DNA of 63,519 bases from Bacillota bacterium (GTDB taxonomy: Bacteria; Bacillota; Clostridia; Lachnospirales; Lachnospiraceae): positions 1-63,519 of the forward strand of contig JAEYRK010000073.1 in assembly GCA_023435645.1 (NCBI GenBank). Direction: 5' to 3'. Below the pieces are notes generated by a model that saw only the letters and a list, made by a program, of their open reading frames with translations, was not told the origin of the DNA and searched no databases. Shown here in pieces: positions 8,931-18,271 of this stretch. Within the stretch, counting starts at the first letter, position 1; each line of letters begins with the position of its first letter. Made by a program: the position numbers and the translations under genes.

Positions 8931-10668
8931 GGATTTCTTTCTCCCTTCCGTATTTCTCCAGACTTTGCTGCTGTTGATAGAGTTCATAATATAAGCCCTT
9001 GGCCTCCAGCAATTCCTGATGACCTCCGCTTTCCGTTACAGTCCCCTGTTGAAGCACATAGATACGATCTGACTTTACTACATTCGCCAAGCGATGACTG
9101 ATCAGGATGATTGTCTTCGTAGCGGACATTTCGTTAATCAGCTTCATAATCATGTTCTCGCTTTCCACATCAATATTGGAGGTAGCCTCGTCAAAAATAT
9201 AAATATCACTGTCATGCAGCACTGCCCTGGCAATCGCAAGTCTTTGCTTTTGTCCGCCGGAGAGATTACCACCCTGTTCCATTAGCATAAACTCAAGTCC
9301 ACCTTCTGATAGGATGAAATCCTTTAGGTTTACCATATCCAAAACCCGGAACAGCTTCTCATCCTCTGCGGTCAGATCACCCATCAGCAGATTATCTCTC
9401 ACCGTCCCCTTAAAGATATAGCTGTCATGGGTGACCAGTGTCATATTCTTCATTTTCAGCGCTTCCCCAATCTCTGTTGCTTTTACACCACCCATGGTGA
9501 TACTTCCCTGATAGCCAGTATGAGTACCCAGTATCAAGCCGGCAATCGTACTCTTACCGCAGCCGGAGGGACCAACAATGGAGATAAACTCTCCCTTTTT
9601 CACAGATAAGGAAACCTTCTTCAGCACCGGGTCATTATCGCCATAGGCGAAATCGACCTCCTGCAGGGACACCTCATTAAAGTCAATTGTCCGGTCCATT
9701 TTAGTTCCCGCCACATTCTTTTCTTCAAAGCTAAGAATGCGAAATAACTTATCACATGCCGTGGTTCCATTCATAGCCACATGGAAATAAGAGCCCAGCA
9801 GACGTAAAGGAATAAAAAACTCTGCCCCAAGCATGATGATCGCAAAGGCTTGCCAGAATACGATATTACCGGCCATATATTCGGAAGCAGCAATGATAAT
9901 TGCAATTGCTGCACCACCAAAGGCGATGATGTTCATAATGATAATGGAGTTCAGCTGCATTCTCAAAAGCTTCATTGTAATAACTCGGAAGTCCTCTGCT
10001 GCTTCATTCATCTTCTTATGCCTCATATCATCGGCCTGGTAGATTTTCAGCGTAGTCAAGCCCTGGATGTTCTCCAAAAAGGTATCACCCAAATCGGCAT
10101 AAGTATTCCAATACTTCTTCATAATCCTTTTCGCTATCTTCTGAAAGGCAATGATTGAAATTGGAATTAAGGGTACACATAACAAGAGAATGATGGCAGA
10201 TTTAAAGCTGAAGGGTGCAATAATGAGAAAGAGTGTTAAAGGAGCAAGCATACTATAAAAAAACTGGGGTAGATATCGACCTACATAGACCTCAAGCTGT
10301 TCTATCCCTTCTGCAGCAATCTGTACCACTTCTGAGGTGGCTACCTTCTCATGGTAAGATATGCCAATTTTTAGTAGCTTTTCATATAATCGATCCCTCA
10401 GATGTGCCTTAACCCTTGCGATTGCCTTGAAGGACATTCTATTGGCAGCGATCGTAGCTGCAAATCTTAATGCAATCATGGCCGAGCAGATGATTCCTGT
10501 CGTGAGAAGATCTATCTCCCCCTTATCCAGTAAGAGGGATTGCAGTAATCTACCAATGGTAACGATAAATACCACATTTGTAACCAGCTTGATCCACTGA
10601 AAGAAGACATTGAGCTTTACATATTTGGTGGAATCCCTTAGTTCATTTATTAGTCTTTTGTCAAGCAT
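8923..10668 (-). CDS. ABC exporter half-transporter (CydD/SiaD-like), first gene of the iron-type operon
   Basis: 581 residues with an N-terminal six-TM domain and a C-terminal ATPase: Walker A GPSGCGKST, signature LSGGQKQR, Walker B IYIFDEA, H-loop ISHRL. It resembles CydD-type members. It is the promoter-proximal gene of a minus-strand operon (exporter pair, YgbA-like protein, ECF S-T-A). A canonical promoter and Fur box lie 64-117 nt upstream, so expression should rise when iron is low. A role in haem or thiol/peptide handling is inferred from context only. Confidence 0.88.
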   Translation of the reverse strand: MLDKRLINELRDSTKYVKLNVFFQWIKLVTNVVFIVTIGRLLQSLLLDKGEIDLLTTGIICSAMIALRFAATIAANRMSFKAIARVKAHLRDRLYEKLLKIGISYHEKVATSEVVQIAAEGIEQLEVYVGRYLPQFFYSMLAPLTLFLIIAPFSFKSAIILLLCVPLIPISIIAFQKIAKRIMKKYWNTYADLGDTFLENIQGLTTLKIYQADDMRHKKMNEAAEDFRVITMKLLRMQLNSIIIMNIIAFGGAAIAIIIAASEYMAGNIVFWQAFAIIMLGAEFFIPLRLLGSYFHVAMNGTTACDKLFRILSFEEKNVAGTKMDRTIDFNEVSLQEVDFAYGDNDPVLKKVSLSVKKGEFISIVGPSGCGKSTIAGLILGTHTGYQGSITMGGVKATEIGEALKMKNMTLVTHDSYIFKGTVRDNLLMGDLTAEDEKLFRVLDMVNLKDFILSEGGLEFMLMEQGGNLSGGQKQRLAIARAVLHDSDIYIFDEATSNIDVESENMIMKLINEMSATKTIILISHRLANVVKSDRIYVLQQGTVTESGGHQELLEAKGLYYELYQQQQSLEKYGREKEIHG

Positions 10669-10731
10669 TTTCCTAACTCCTTTTTCCTTTCATCAACAAT
10701 TCCCCTATATCGCTTCAGGTCAATTGTTATT

Positions 10732-10750
10732 GATAATGAGTATCATTTTT
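10732..10750 (-). promoter_or_regulatory. Fur box
   Basis: GATAATGAGTATCATTTTT matches the 19-bp Fur consensus at 15 positions, including the whole GATAATGA left half and ATCATT of the right half. It starts 5 nt downstream of the -10 element of the promoter at 10756-10785, so bound Fur would cover the transcription start. It should control the exporter/ECF operon. Confidence 0.8.
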
Positions 10751-10755
10751 ATCTA

Positions 10756-10785
10756 ATAATACAATAACAATTCCTTTCCTGTCAA
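10756..10785 (-). promoter_or_regulatory. vegetative promoter of the exporter/ECF operon
   Basis: On the minus strand TTGACA (10780-10785) is followed after 18 nt by TATTAT (10756-10761). This is a near-consensus sigma-A promoter directly abutting the Fur box and reading toward the gene that starts at 10668. Confidence 0.8.
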
Positions 10786-10861
10786 TCCACAAAAATACAT
10801 GAATGCCAAATATCACATCATTTATGGCAATCGTATCATTCCCAAAGCTACTCCTGCTACA

Positions 10862-10913
10862 CAAAAACAGACCTGCTGAAAGGCATTTAGTGACTCCTTT
10901 CAGCAGATCTGTT
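10862..10913 (-). terminator. rho-independent terminator of the nucleotidyltransferase gene
   Basis: Arms 10866-10883 and 10896-10913 pair over 18 positions (AACAGACCTGCTGAAAGG against its near-complement) with a 12-nt loop, followed on the minus strand by TTTTTG. It lies about 95 nt past the gene ending at 11007 and separates it from the Fur-box promoter. Confidence 0.8.
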
Positions 10914-11006
10914 CCTTACTTTGATTATTTTGTATGCTACCTGATCATGGGTATTGAGATGCAGTTCACAGCATGTCAAGTGATGGATTCGAAGTAAAAA
11001 TGATGC

Positions 11007-11762
11007 TTATTGCCATTCATAAGGATCGGCAAAATGATTCATAACCACATTGTGGTTCTTTGGATAATCATAGCCGGTCCAAGCCTCATAGCTTTCTACG
11101 AGCGCTAAACAGTCCTCATTCGATAAGGTTTGCATAAAACGATGGCATTTTTCAATGATTCCCTCCGGTTTCTTTGGTGCACGTGCTACATATTCTTCCA
11201 GCTTTCGCATCGAGGGGAACAGAATTTCATTTTCAATCAATATCAAACGATATAGATGATAGATCATTCCGTCTGCTACATGCAGTCGCATAAATCCTTC
11301 CGGTTTGCAGGTTACCCAGAAATAGGTATGAAACATTTTAAATGTACAATAGAATCTATGTTGCTTTGCTTCCGCTTCTTTTTTTTGAAATACGGGAATA
11401 CGCGCCACCAGCTCCGGCAAGTCAGTCTCATCACAGTAAAGAGTACGGGCACAGAAGAACATATTGCGCATTGGTTCTGATCCATTGACCTCTAGCTGTT
11501 CTAAATCTCCCCGGGTCATATAGTGGATATTGAAGTATCCCCCCTCATAAGTACATTTACCAACGTATACCTCTTCTAACCCTTCCTTGTTTTTCTTCTG
11601 ATCATAATACTCGTTGGCTACAATGGCCACCGCATCAATATCTGAATCCGGACGCTCTGTGCCGGTGGCAACAGATCCGATTAAGAATAGCGCCTTAATC
11701 TCCTCATTTTCCCTGTAATGCTTTATCATGTTCTCTATGGATTCTTCATGGTGCTTATACAT
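11007..11762 (-). CDS. nucleotidyltransferase-domain protein
   Basis: 251 residues. Residues 29-43 carry the NT-fold motif GSVATGTERPDSDID, with the two Asp that bind metal in minimal nucleotidyltransferases and antibiotic adenylyl/nucleotidyltransferases. The remaining helical part (HRFYCTFKMFHTYFWVTCK region) is typical of stand-alone members of unknown substrate. No resistance family is recognised. It is monocistronic, with its own terminator. It probably transfers a nucleotide to a small molecule or a protein. Confidence 0.75.
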   Translation of the reverse strand: MYKHHEESIENMIKHYRENEEIKALFLIGSVATGTERPDSDIDAVAIVANEYYDQKKNKEGLEEVYVGKCTYEGGYFNIHYMTRGDLEQLEVNGSEPMRNMFFCARTLYCDETDLPELVARIPVFQKKEAEAKQHRFYCTFKMFHTYFWVTCKPEGFMRLHVADGMIYHLYRLILIENEILFPSMRKLEEYVARAPKKPEGIIEKCHRFMQTLSNEDCLALVESYEAWTGYDYPKNHNVVMNHFADPYEWQ

Positions 11763-12008
11763 CCTCCAAGCTCCTCCCTCTTTCTATAGGATATGAATAA
11801 GATTTTATCAATGCTTCTCTACATTTTATACCATTATTTTCTATCCTTCAAGTAATATAAGGACTAACCGTATTTACAAGGGCAAGGTACTCTATATGCT
11901 TGTATTTCAGTACGGAGCTTTTTTTCATTAGGTTCAAATACAATATGCACAGGTATCCGGTTAACATCATATAATAGTAAAAATAAACTAAACTTTAGGA
12001 GATCCATT

Positions 12009-12545
12009 ATGAATTATAACGGATATGGCTATCAAGGTCCTTATACCTATGGTCAGACCTCACCCTTTATGACTCAAACCTACACACCAACAGCATCACA
12101 GCAAGCTGATCTCTTTACATATCCGCAAAATCTACAAAATGCACTTGAATTAATCCTACAGGCCCTGTCAGGCGAGACTGAGGATCGGATGTTTTATAGC
12201 TGGCTGATAGAGCAGGCTCCTTCAAAGGAAGATCAAACGATCATTGCCGGAATACGGGATGATGAAATTGGCCACTATTCCTTATTTCGTCAGCTTTACT
12301 ATGAATTAACAGGTCTTGTTCCCCAGCAGACTCAGGGTGAACAATTTACTCCACCTCAATCTTATTGCGACGGACTTGCCCGCGCTCTGCAGGGCGAGCA
12401 AAATGCAGTAAGGAAGTACCGCCATATTCTATATGCCATGCAATATCCCGTTCACATCAATATCATGACAGAAATCATTACGGATGAGATCAGGCATGGG
12501 ATACTCTATAGCTATCTTTATTCTAAGAATAGCTGTACAGCATAG
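12009..12545 (+). CDS. ferritin-like four-helix protein, possibly spore-coat related
   Basis: 178 residues. A Tyr/Gly/Gln/Pro-rich N-terminus (1-40, like coat-associated proteins) leads to a ferritin-like bundle with the expected di-iron ligands: E56 or E58, E86 and H89 (DDEIGH), E130, E160 and H163 (DEIRH). ATG follows TAGGAG. It may bind iron or manganese. The N-terminus suggests assembly into the spore surface, an inference only. Monocistronic; a GGGGCT/AGCCCC hairpin without a clear T-run lies just downstream (12566-12594). Confidence 0.75.
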   Translation: MNYNGYGYQGPYTYGQTSPFMTQTYTPTASQQADLFTYPQNLQNALELILQALSGETEDRMFYSWLIEQAPSKEDQTIIAGIRDDEIGHYSLFRQLYYELTGLVPQQTQGEQFTPPQSYCDGLARALQGEQNAVRKYRHILYAMQYPVHINIMTEIITDEIRHGILYSYLYSKNSCTA

Positions 12546-12713
12546 CCAAATAGATGGACTCAATAGGGGCTACGTCGCTGAATGCGTGAGCCCCTTAACC
12601 CAATCCATAACAGATAGATCAATCATAACTTTCACTTTACAAAATCCTATCCATAGCATAAAATAAATCATATTATTTTTTGTCAGAAAGTGAGATTTTT
12701 TTACATTAAACGT

Positions 12714-13808
12714 ATGAAGTACATAGTCCCTGATTTCTATCTAAGTTTTCATTGTAAATGCGGTGAATGCCGTCATTCCTGCTGTGAGGGATGGCCGGTC
12801 AGAATATCCAAGAAGGAATACTACCGCCTATTGGGAGTCAACTGTACGAAGAGACTCCGAACTAAATTGGATTGCACACTGAAGCTCTGTCCCTCTCCCT
12901 CCGAGGAGTGTTATGCAGAGATATCCTCAGATTGGCGTGGCCTCTGCAGGATGCACCGAGAGGATGGTTTATGCGAGCTACAGGTAGAACTGGGTGAAGA
13001 TAATCTTCCGGAGGTATGCCGCCGTTATCCCAGAAGTACCAGAAGGATCTCCGATACGCTACATAGTACCTGTTCCAACAGCTGTGAAAAAGTCATAGAG
13101 CTGCTGATTGAACAGAAGATGCTGATACAATTTACAGAAGTTGATTTGCCGCTAAAACCGGAGTCTGAAATCACTTTCAAGCCGGAACTCAGCAGCCTTT
13201 GTAGCCAATCGATCCAAATTTTGCAGAATCGCAGTATGCGATTGCCGGAGCGCTTCCTCGCTCTTGCAGATTCTTGTTTTGGTAATCCAATGGGCAATAA
13301 ACGACCTGATCAGCTGTCAGAAGCCTTCCAGTTTTTACATCTCTGTAATTCCTATTATGAAAGCAGTGACAATCTCAATGGTTTTTGCGGAGCCGCAAAG
13401 GCTTACTATCATATGGGAGAGGCTGGAACATTATCTGCAGAGCTGCTGGAGGATATTATAAGCAGATACCATTCTGCCTCCGATCATATGGAATTGCTTA
13501 TGCCGGATTGGCAGATCCTCTTTGAACAGCTCCTGGTGAACTATATGCTTTATTCCGGTTATCCTTATATCAGTATTTCGGAGCATACTGTGGATGCATA
13601 TCTCTCTCTTGTTATAATATATGCCTTTCTTAGGTTTCATGTCGTTCGCTATATGGCGGATAAAGCCGGCTCGGATCAACCGACGGAAGTACTGGCTGCT
13701 TTATTTAGAGTAATCTGTCATTCTAATTTCAATCAGGTAACTGCCAGACTTATAAGGAGCCTGCACAGCTCCTTACAGGATTGTATGCTGCAGCTGATAT
13801 TCCTGTAG
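12714..13808 (+). CDS. FliB-like protein (flagellin lysine-N-methylase family)
   Basis: 364 residues from the ATG at 12714. The N-terminus MKYIVPDFYLSFHC and the Cys cluster FHCKCGECRHSCCEGWPV (Cys 14, 16, 19, 23, 24), with further Cys at about 70-120 (CRMHREDGLC, PEVCRRYPR), are the FliB family signature. The Cys residues probably hold an Fe-S centre. Founding members methylate flagellin lysines in enterobacteria; clostridial members are widespread even without nearby flagellar genes, so the target here is unknown. An upstream GTG at 12690 is an alternative start; neither has a strong ribosome binding site. Confidence 0.75.
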   Translation: MKYIVPDFYLSFHCKCGECRHSCCEGWPVRISKKEYYRLLGVNCTKRLRTKLDCTLKLCPSPSEECYAEISSDWRGLCRMHREDGLCELQVELGEDNLPEVCRRYPRSTRRISDTLHSTCSNSCEKVIELLIEQKMLIQFTEVDLPLKPESEITFKPELSSLCSQSIQILQNRSMRLPERFLALADSCFGNPMGNKRPDQLSEAFQFLHLCNSYYESSDNLNGFCGAAKAYYHMGEAGTLSAELLEDIISRYHSASDHMELLMPDWQILFEQLLVNYMLYSGYPYISISEHTVDAYLSLVIIYAFLRFHVVRYMADKAGSDQPTEVLAALFRVICHSNFNQVTARLIRSLHSSLQDCMLQLIFL

Positions 13809-13830
13809 CATCTGTTCCAATGAACGAAAA

Positions 13831-13855
13831 AACCTGCCATTCGGCAGGTTTTTTT
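13831..13855. terminator. bidirectional terminator
   Basis: AACCTGCC-ATTC-GGCAGGTT followed by seven T on the plus strand and preceded by an A-run that gives T on the minus strand. It lies between the convergent FliB-like and polysaccharide deacetylase genes and can serve both. Confidence 0.85.
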
Positions 13856-13891
13856 AGTTTATCTCTGATGTGATCAATCAGTTTCATATGA

Positions 13892-14938
13892 TTATTTGGA
13901 TACGACTGACCAGAGCATATTCTCCTTATTCGGATCCACACCCTTATATTCGAATAGCTGGCTAACAGTAACGAAGACATATCCCTGCCTCTGTAATTCA
14001 GGAATTAAGAGCTCCAGAGCATCCACTGTTTTATCATTTCCGGGGAAATCATGCAGCAGTATGATGCTGCCGTCCTTCATCTGTCTTAAGATGGCATCCG
14101 ACCTCTGCTGAGCGGTCTTACTTGCCTCCCAGTCCTGACCATTGATCCCATTAATAAACGGAAGATCAATGTTCTCATACATCGTAGCACTGGTCGCTAT
14201 GTAGGGCGGTCTAAAGAATTTAGGAGTAACACCTACGGTATCCTTGATCTTTTTACTGGTATCCGCTATTTCCTTCTTTATTTCCTTCGGCTTCATGGCT
14301 GACATGCTAAGATGACTCCAGGAATGGTTATTGATCTCACAACCCATCTTCAGCTGCCGTTCCATAATTGGCTTCGTTTGCTCATTGATGTTATTTCCAA
14401 TGAGAAAGAAGGATGCCACTACCTCGTACTTTTCAAGGACATCCAGAACCTTTGGTGTTGTCGTCGTATTGGGACCATCGTCAAAGGTCAGAGCAACCAG
14501 CTTCGCCTTCTCATAATCAATGGTTCCATCCTCCTTTAACGGGGGATCCTCCGACGGAGCCGGTGTAGGCGTCGGTGCAGGAGTCGGTGAAGGCGTCGGT
14601 GCAGGTGCCTTATTCACTGTTACCTTCAGTGTACCAACCTTCGTGGTCTTCTTCCCGATTGTACTGTTTACAGTGATGGTAGCAGTACCGGCTTTGATAC
14701 CTCTGATCGTACCCGTATCACTTACGGTAACAATCTTCTTATTACTGCTCTTAAAGGTATAGGTCGCATTCTTTTCTCTTCCTATAATCGTAATCTTATA
14801 GGTATTATTCGCCGTAATTGTAACACTTTTGGTTGACAATTTGGGGGCAGCCGATGCACTATGGGGCACATTGGCAAAAACTAGAACTACGAGAGCAAAG
14901 CTACATAATAATGCAATCAATTTTTTCAATTTTTCCAT
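13892..14938 (-). CDS. secreted polysaccharide deacetylase with Ig-like domain
   Basis: 348 residues: signal peptide (1-30, Ala-rich cleavage region), a Big_2-like Ig domain (about 32-108, with KIVTVSDTGTIRGIKAGTATIT), a Pro/Thr/Ala linker (111-131), and a NodB catalytic domain (about 147-333). NodB motifs are TFDDGP (metal Asp), HSWSH (metal His), FFRPPY and LLHDF. It likely removes N-acetyl groups from peptidoglycan or another N-acetylglucosamine polymer outside the cell. The Ig domain probably attaches to the wall or extends the enzyme. Confidence 0.88.
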   Translation of the reverse strand: MEKLKKLIALLCSFALVVLVFANVPHSASAAPKLSTKSVTITANNTYKITIIGREKNATYTFKSSNKKIVTVSDTGTIRGIKAGTATITVNSTIGKKTTKVGTLKVTVNKAPAPTPSPTPAPTPTPAPSEDPPLKEDGTIDYEKAKLVALTFDDGPNTTTTPKVLDVLEKYEVVASFFLIGNNINEQTKPIMERQLKMGCEINNHSWSHLSMSAMKPKEIKKEIADTSKKIKDTVGVTPKFFRPPYIATSATMYENIDLPFINGINGQDWEASKTAQQRSDAILRQMKDGSIILLHDFPGNDKTVDALELLIPELQRQGYVFVTVSQLFEYKGVDPNKENMLWSVVSK

Positions 14939-15073
14939 ACCATTCTCCTCCTATTATGATATGTAAAATATACCATTTATTCCATATAATGTCCAGCTCA
15001 ATCATGTGGGCAAAATCGCCTACCATTGATAGATTATCGCCTTTGGATTCATCCTTTGCTCCTTTCATCTGCT

Positions 15074-17104
15074 TTATCTCGATTCATACCATCGGGTATA
15101 TACTGTCATCTCACCAACACCTCGATTGCACCAGGCATAGTAGGGAATATAATGAAGGGATACCTCCCGGTAATTGTAGCCTTCAAACGGTTGATACAGG
15201 AGCCCCTCCCTGTTCTCTGCTATTCTCCTTCCCTTGGCCTGCAAACGGATAATCTCACCAAGGGAACCCTGCTCTGGCTTCTCTACGATTGACGCCTTCA
15301 CATCAACTTCAAGCAGGTGAAGATCAGCCCCGTTATCTGCTTCCTCCAAGCAGTACACCATGGGTCCTCGGAGTAGGGCTACCTTGCCGATATCTGCACG
15401 GACCTTTGTATTCGCCTGATAATACATCGGCTTCATCGGGACTATCAGGCTGATCACATCTCCATGGCTCCAGACTCTGCTTAGGTATGCATAGCCGTCC
15501 TTTCGCTCCGCAATGGCATCCTTCCCGTTTACTTGAAGCTTGGCATTACTGCACCAGCCGGGAATTCTTACCGCTATGGTAAAATCAGTATCCTCCTCCA
15601 TCCCTAGGGTGACCTTTATCTCATCCTTCCAGGGATAATCCGATTCCACCTGCAGCTGAACGCTTTTATCACCCACCTTCTTATGGATGTTCCCTCCGAT
15701 ATAAAGGTGCATGTATATGGTATCCTCCTTCTCACTGTAGGCATAACTGGCAATGGAGCTTATAAGCCTTGCAAGATTGGGCGGACAGCAGGCGCATCCG
15801 AACCATTTCTGCCGTGGTAGGGCAACATGCTTACGCTGGGCATCCTTTTTGCAGCCCTCCGGCTCTACCTCCAGAGGGTTTACATAGAAGAAGCTCTTGC
15901 CATCGAGGGCCATCCCGCTGATTACTCCATTATACAGAGCACGTTCCATGACATCCCCATAGCGGGCCTTCGGTGTAATTTCAAGCATCCTTCGTGCAAA
16001 GAAGATCAGCCCGATGGAGGCACAGGTTTCATTATACATCTTGTCGTTGGGCAGGTAATAATCATAAGAAAATGCTTCCCCCTCAGGGCTGGCACCAATT
16101 CCTCCGTTAATATACAGCTTCCTGTGTTCTATGTTGTCCCAGAGCCGCTCACAGGCTGCGAACAGCCCGTCATCCAAGGTATGCTTCGCCACCTCCGCCA
16201 TACCGCTGTAGAGATAGACTGCCCGTACCGCATGTCCTGCTGCATCCTCCTGCTCTCTGACCGGACGATGCGACTGGTAATAATGGTATTTTTCAGGGCT
16301 GCCCTCCTCCTCCGGCTTATCCTTCTGCTCCAGGGTAAAATAATAGGGTTGATGACCCCGTTGGTCGATAAAGAACTGGGATAGCTTCAGATATCTGCTT
16401 TCCCCGGTCACCTCATATAATCTCGCTAACGCCAGCTCTGCGATTTCATGCCCGGGATAACCCTTGCATTTTCCCACTTCCGGTCCGAAATGCTGCACCA
16501 CGCAATCCGCATAACCCATGGCTGCCTTCAGAAGCTTATCCTTACCGGTCCCCTGATAATATGCAATCGCACCTTCTATCAGGTGTCCCAAACAATAGAG
16601 CTCGTGATGATCCTTTAAATTCGTAAAGCGCTCCTTCGGATTATTGATAATATAAAAGGTATCCAGATAACCATCCTCATATTGTGCAGCACATACGATA
16701 TCAATGGCTTCATCGGCTATCCTCTCCAGCTGGGGATCAGGCTTCTGGGCAAGAGAATATCCGACCGCTTCGATCCACTTCGCAAAGTCAGAGTCCTGGA
16801 ATACAAAGCCATAAAACCGGTCCTCCAGCTGATCCATTGTCTCCGGAACCAAGTTGAAAATATTGGTGGGATAGGTCGGCAGCTGTTCCAGTCCAAGACG
16901 GCGTCTCTTTTCCCCAAGCTCTGCAGCTACCTTAAAGTTACGCATACAGAAGCTGGGAGCGGCACCCTCTACCCTGTCATTTAGTGCCTCCCATTGGTAA
17001 GGGATTACTTCGGTTCTTACCGTTTCCATCAGCTTCTGAAAGAACCCATCCGTAATCTGAATATCCTTTAATGCCATTGCCTTGGTAAACCTGCTTTTCT
17101 CCAT
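15074..17104 (-). CDS. GH127 (DUF1680) glycoside hydrolase, beta-L-arabinofuranosidase type
   Basis: 676 residues. The all-alpha barrel sequence and the metal-thiolate motif GCACCPPNLARL near residue 440, plus an upstream ETCASIG motif around 360, match GH127 enzymes, in which three Cys and a Glu hold zinc and one Cys is the nucleophile. No signal peptide, so it is cytoplasmic and would act on imported arabinose-containing oligosaccharides. Start ATG at 17104 has GGAGGAG before it; the TTG five codons upstream is less likely. It starts 2 nt after the hydroxy-acid oxidase gene, forming a two-gene operon. Confidence 0.88.
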   Translation of the reverse strand: MEKSRFTKAMALKDIQITDGFFQKLMETVRTEVIPYQWEALNDRVEGAAPSFCMRNFKVAAELGEKRRRLGLEQLPTYPTNIFNLVPETMDQLEDRFYGFVFQDSDFAKWIEAVGYSLAQKPDPQLERIADEAIDIVCAAQYEDGYLDTFYIINNPKERFTNLKDHHELYCLGHLIEGAIAYYQGTGKDKLLKAAMGYADCVVQHFGPEVGKCKGYPGHEIAELALARLYEVTGESRYLKLSQFFIDQRGHQPYYFTLEQKDKPEEEGSPEKYHYYQSHRPVREQEDAAGHAVRAVYLYSGMAEVAKHTLDDGLFAACERLWDNIEHRKLYINGGIGASPEGEAFSYDYYLPNDKMYNETCASIGLIFFARRMLEITPKARYGDVMERALYNGVISGMALDGKSFFYVNPLEVEPEGCKKDAQRKHVALPRQKWFGCACCPPNLARLISSIASYAYSEKEDTIYMHLYIGGNIHKKVGDKSVQLQVESDYPWKDEIKVTLGMEEDTDFTIAVRIPGWCSNAKLQVNGKDAIAERKDGYAYLSRVWSHGDVISLIVPMKPMYYQANTKVRADIGKVALLRGPMVYCLEEADNGADLHLLEVDVKASIVEKPEQGSLGEIIRLQAKGRRIAENREGLLYQPFEGYNYREVSLHYIPYYAWCNRGVGEMTVYTRWYESR

Positions 17105-17106
17105 TC

Positions 17107-17994
17107 CTAGCTCCTCCAAATGATATTAGGATCAATCTGTCTGATATCAGGTGAGCAGGTGCGCGCCATGACTGCTGCCAGCTCCGCTGTCATATCCTCC
17201 ATTCTCTTGCAAACTCCTGCAGCTCCCTCCTCCTTCAAGGGATTCATGAGCTCCCGTCCGACGCAGACAGCATCTGCACCCAGGGCCAGAGTCTTAAAGA
17301 CATCTATCCCACTTGAGATCCCGCAATCCGCAAAGATTGGAACCTCCTTATTTACTACCTTTGCTATTTTTGGTAAAATCATCATCGGAGGAACAGCATA
17401 ATCCTGTATTCCATGATGATGGGAAACAAGTATACCCCTTGCTCCTGCCTCGATGCATTTGTAGGTATCCTGTTCACTTAAGACCCCCTTAATGATGAAG
17501 GGCAAGCTGGTAGCCCTGATAAAGCTCTTGATTTCCTCCAGGGATTTTGAGGCCATCGGTAGGCCCAACACATGATCATATTTGCCCCTTCCATCGAAGG
17601 AATGGTCAATGTCCATACCGACAGCCATGACACCGCACGCTTCAGCATGGGCTATTTTCTCAAAAATCACATCATTATTCTCATGAGGTTTGATGATTTT
17701 AATGGTTCTCGCCCCGGTGGCAGTGATGGCCTCCAGCTCCTCCTTCTCTCCCATTCCGCACCACATGACCCCATTCGCACGATATGCTCCCTCAGCCATC
17801 TCTGCCATTCCGTTGGGGTGGAGCTTGGATAAATGGGACAATGCCGCCGTCATAATCGGAGTAGAAAAGGTTTCTCCGTATAGCTCAAGTCTTGTATCCG
17901 ATATTACTGAGTCAATGTAACGTAGCTCAATCAAAAGTGAATCTAAATATTCACGAGTAATCCGGTTTGAATCTCCTGCTCTGTACTGTTCCAT
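17107..17994 (-). CDS. FMN-dependent alpha-hydroxy-acid dehydrogenase family protein
   Basis: 295 residues forming one TIM barrel of the lactate/glycolate oxidase family: IIKGVLS (FMN-binding Lys), ILVSHHHG, and phosphate-binding FADCGISSGIDVFKTLALGAD. In the usual catalytic segment SNHGGRQ, the His is kept but the Arg that binds the substrate carboxylate is replaced (SHHHGIQ). It may therefore use a different substrate from lactate oxidase. Small compared with the usual 350-380 residues. ATG follows GGGAGG. Coupled to the GH127 gene. Confidence 0.75.
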   Translation of the reverse strand: MEQYRAGDSNRITREYLDSLLIELRYIDSVISDTRLELYGETFSTPIMTAALSHLSKLHPNGMAEMAEGAYRANGVMWCGMGEKEELEAITATGARTIKIIKPHENNDVIFEKIAHAEACGVMAVGMDIDHSFDGRGKYDHVLGLPMASKSLEEIKSFIRATSLPFIIKGVLSEQDTYKCIEAGARGILVSHHHGIQDYAVPPMMILPKIAKVVNKEVPIFADCGISSGIDVFKTLALGADAVCVGRELMNPLKEEGAAGVCKRMEDMTAELAAVMARTCSPDIRQIDPNIIWRS

Positions 17995-18085
17995 GATATC
18001 CTCCCTTAGCTTCTAACTTCTGTCTTCTATCTTCTATCATAGTTTACACCGTTCTTCCTCATCTGTCCATAAAGCAGATTGGATT

Positions 18086-18183
18086 ATATCCCTATAGCAG
18101 TTCGGTTTATGTCTCTGCAATAGTTTGCTTGATTCCCTACAATAGTTCGATTGCTGCCCCTGTATTATCTCGACTGATGTCCT
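18086..18183. repeat. degenerate tandem repeat, four 22-23-nt units
   Basis: Four consecutive units (18086-18108, 18109-18131, 18132-18153, 18154-18176) share the core CCCTACAATAGTTCGATTG with substitutions, plus a partial fifth. They lie in the gap between the hydroxy-acid oxidase gene and the secF terminator. Reading frames across them are shadows. Confidence 0.6.
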
Positions 18184-18207
18184 AGGCCATACTGGTTGCA
18201 CTATATG

Positions 18208-18257
18208 AAAAAACCCGGAACGCATGCCTTCTTTTATGAATGACATGGCTCCGGGTC
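18208..18257 (-). terminator. terminator of secDF operon
   Basis: On the minus strand GACCCGGAGCCATG pairs with CATGCGTTCCGGGT across a loop of about 20 nt and runs into TTTTTT. It lies just past the secF stop at 18272. Confidence 0.8.
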
Positions 18258-18271
18258 TGAATAATATTGTT

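Noticed and set aside
12690..12713. Upstream GTG start for the FliB-like gene
   Set aside because: The family N-terminus begins at the ATG at 12714 and the extra residues are not conserved-looking, though neither start has a strong ribosome site.
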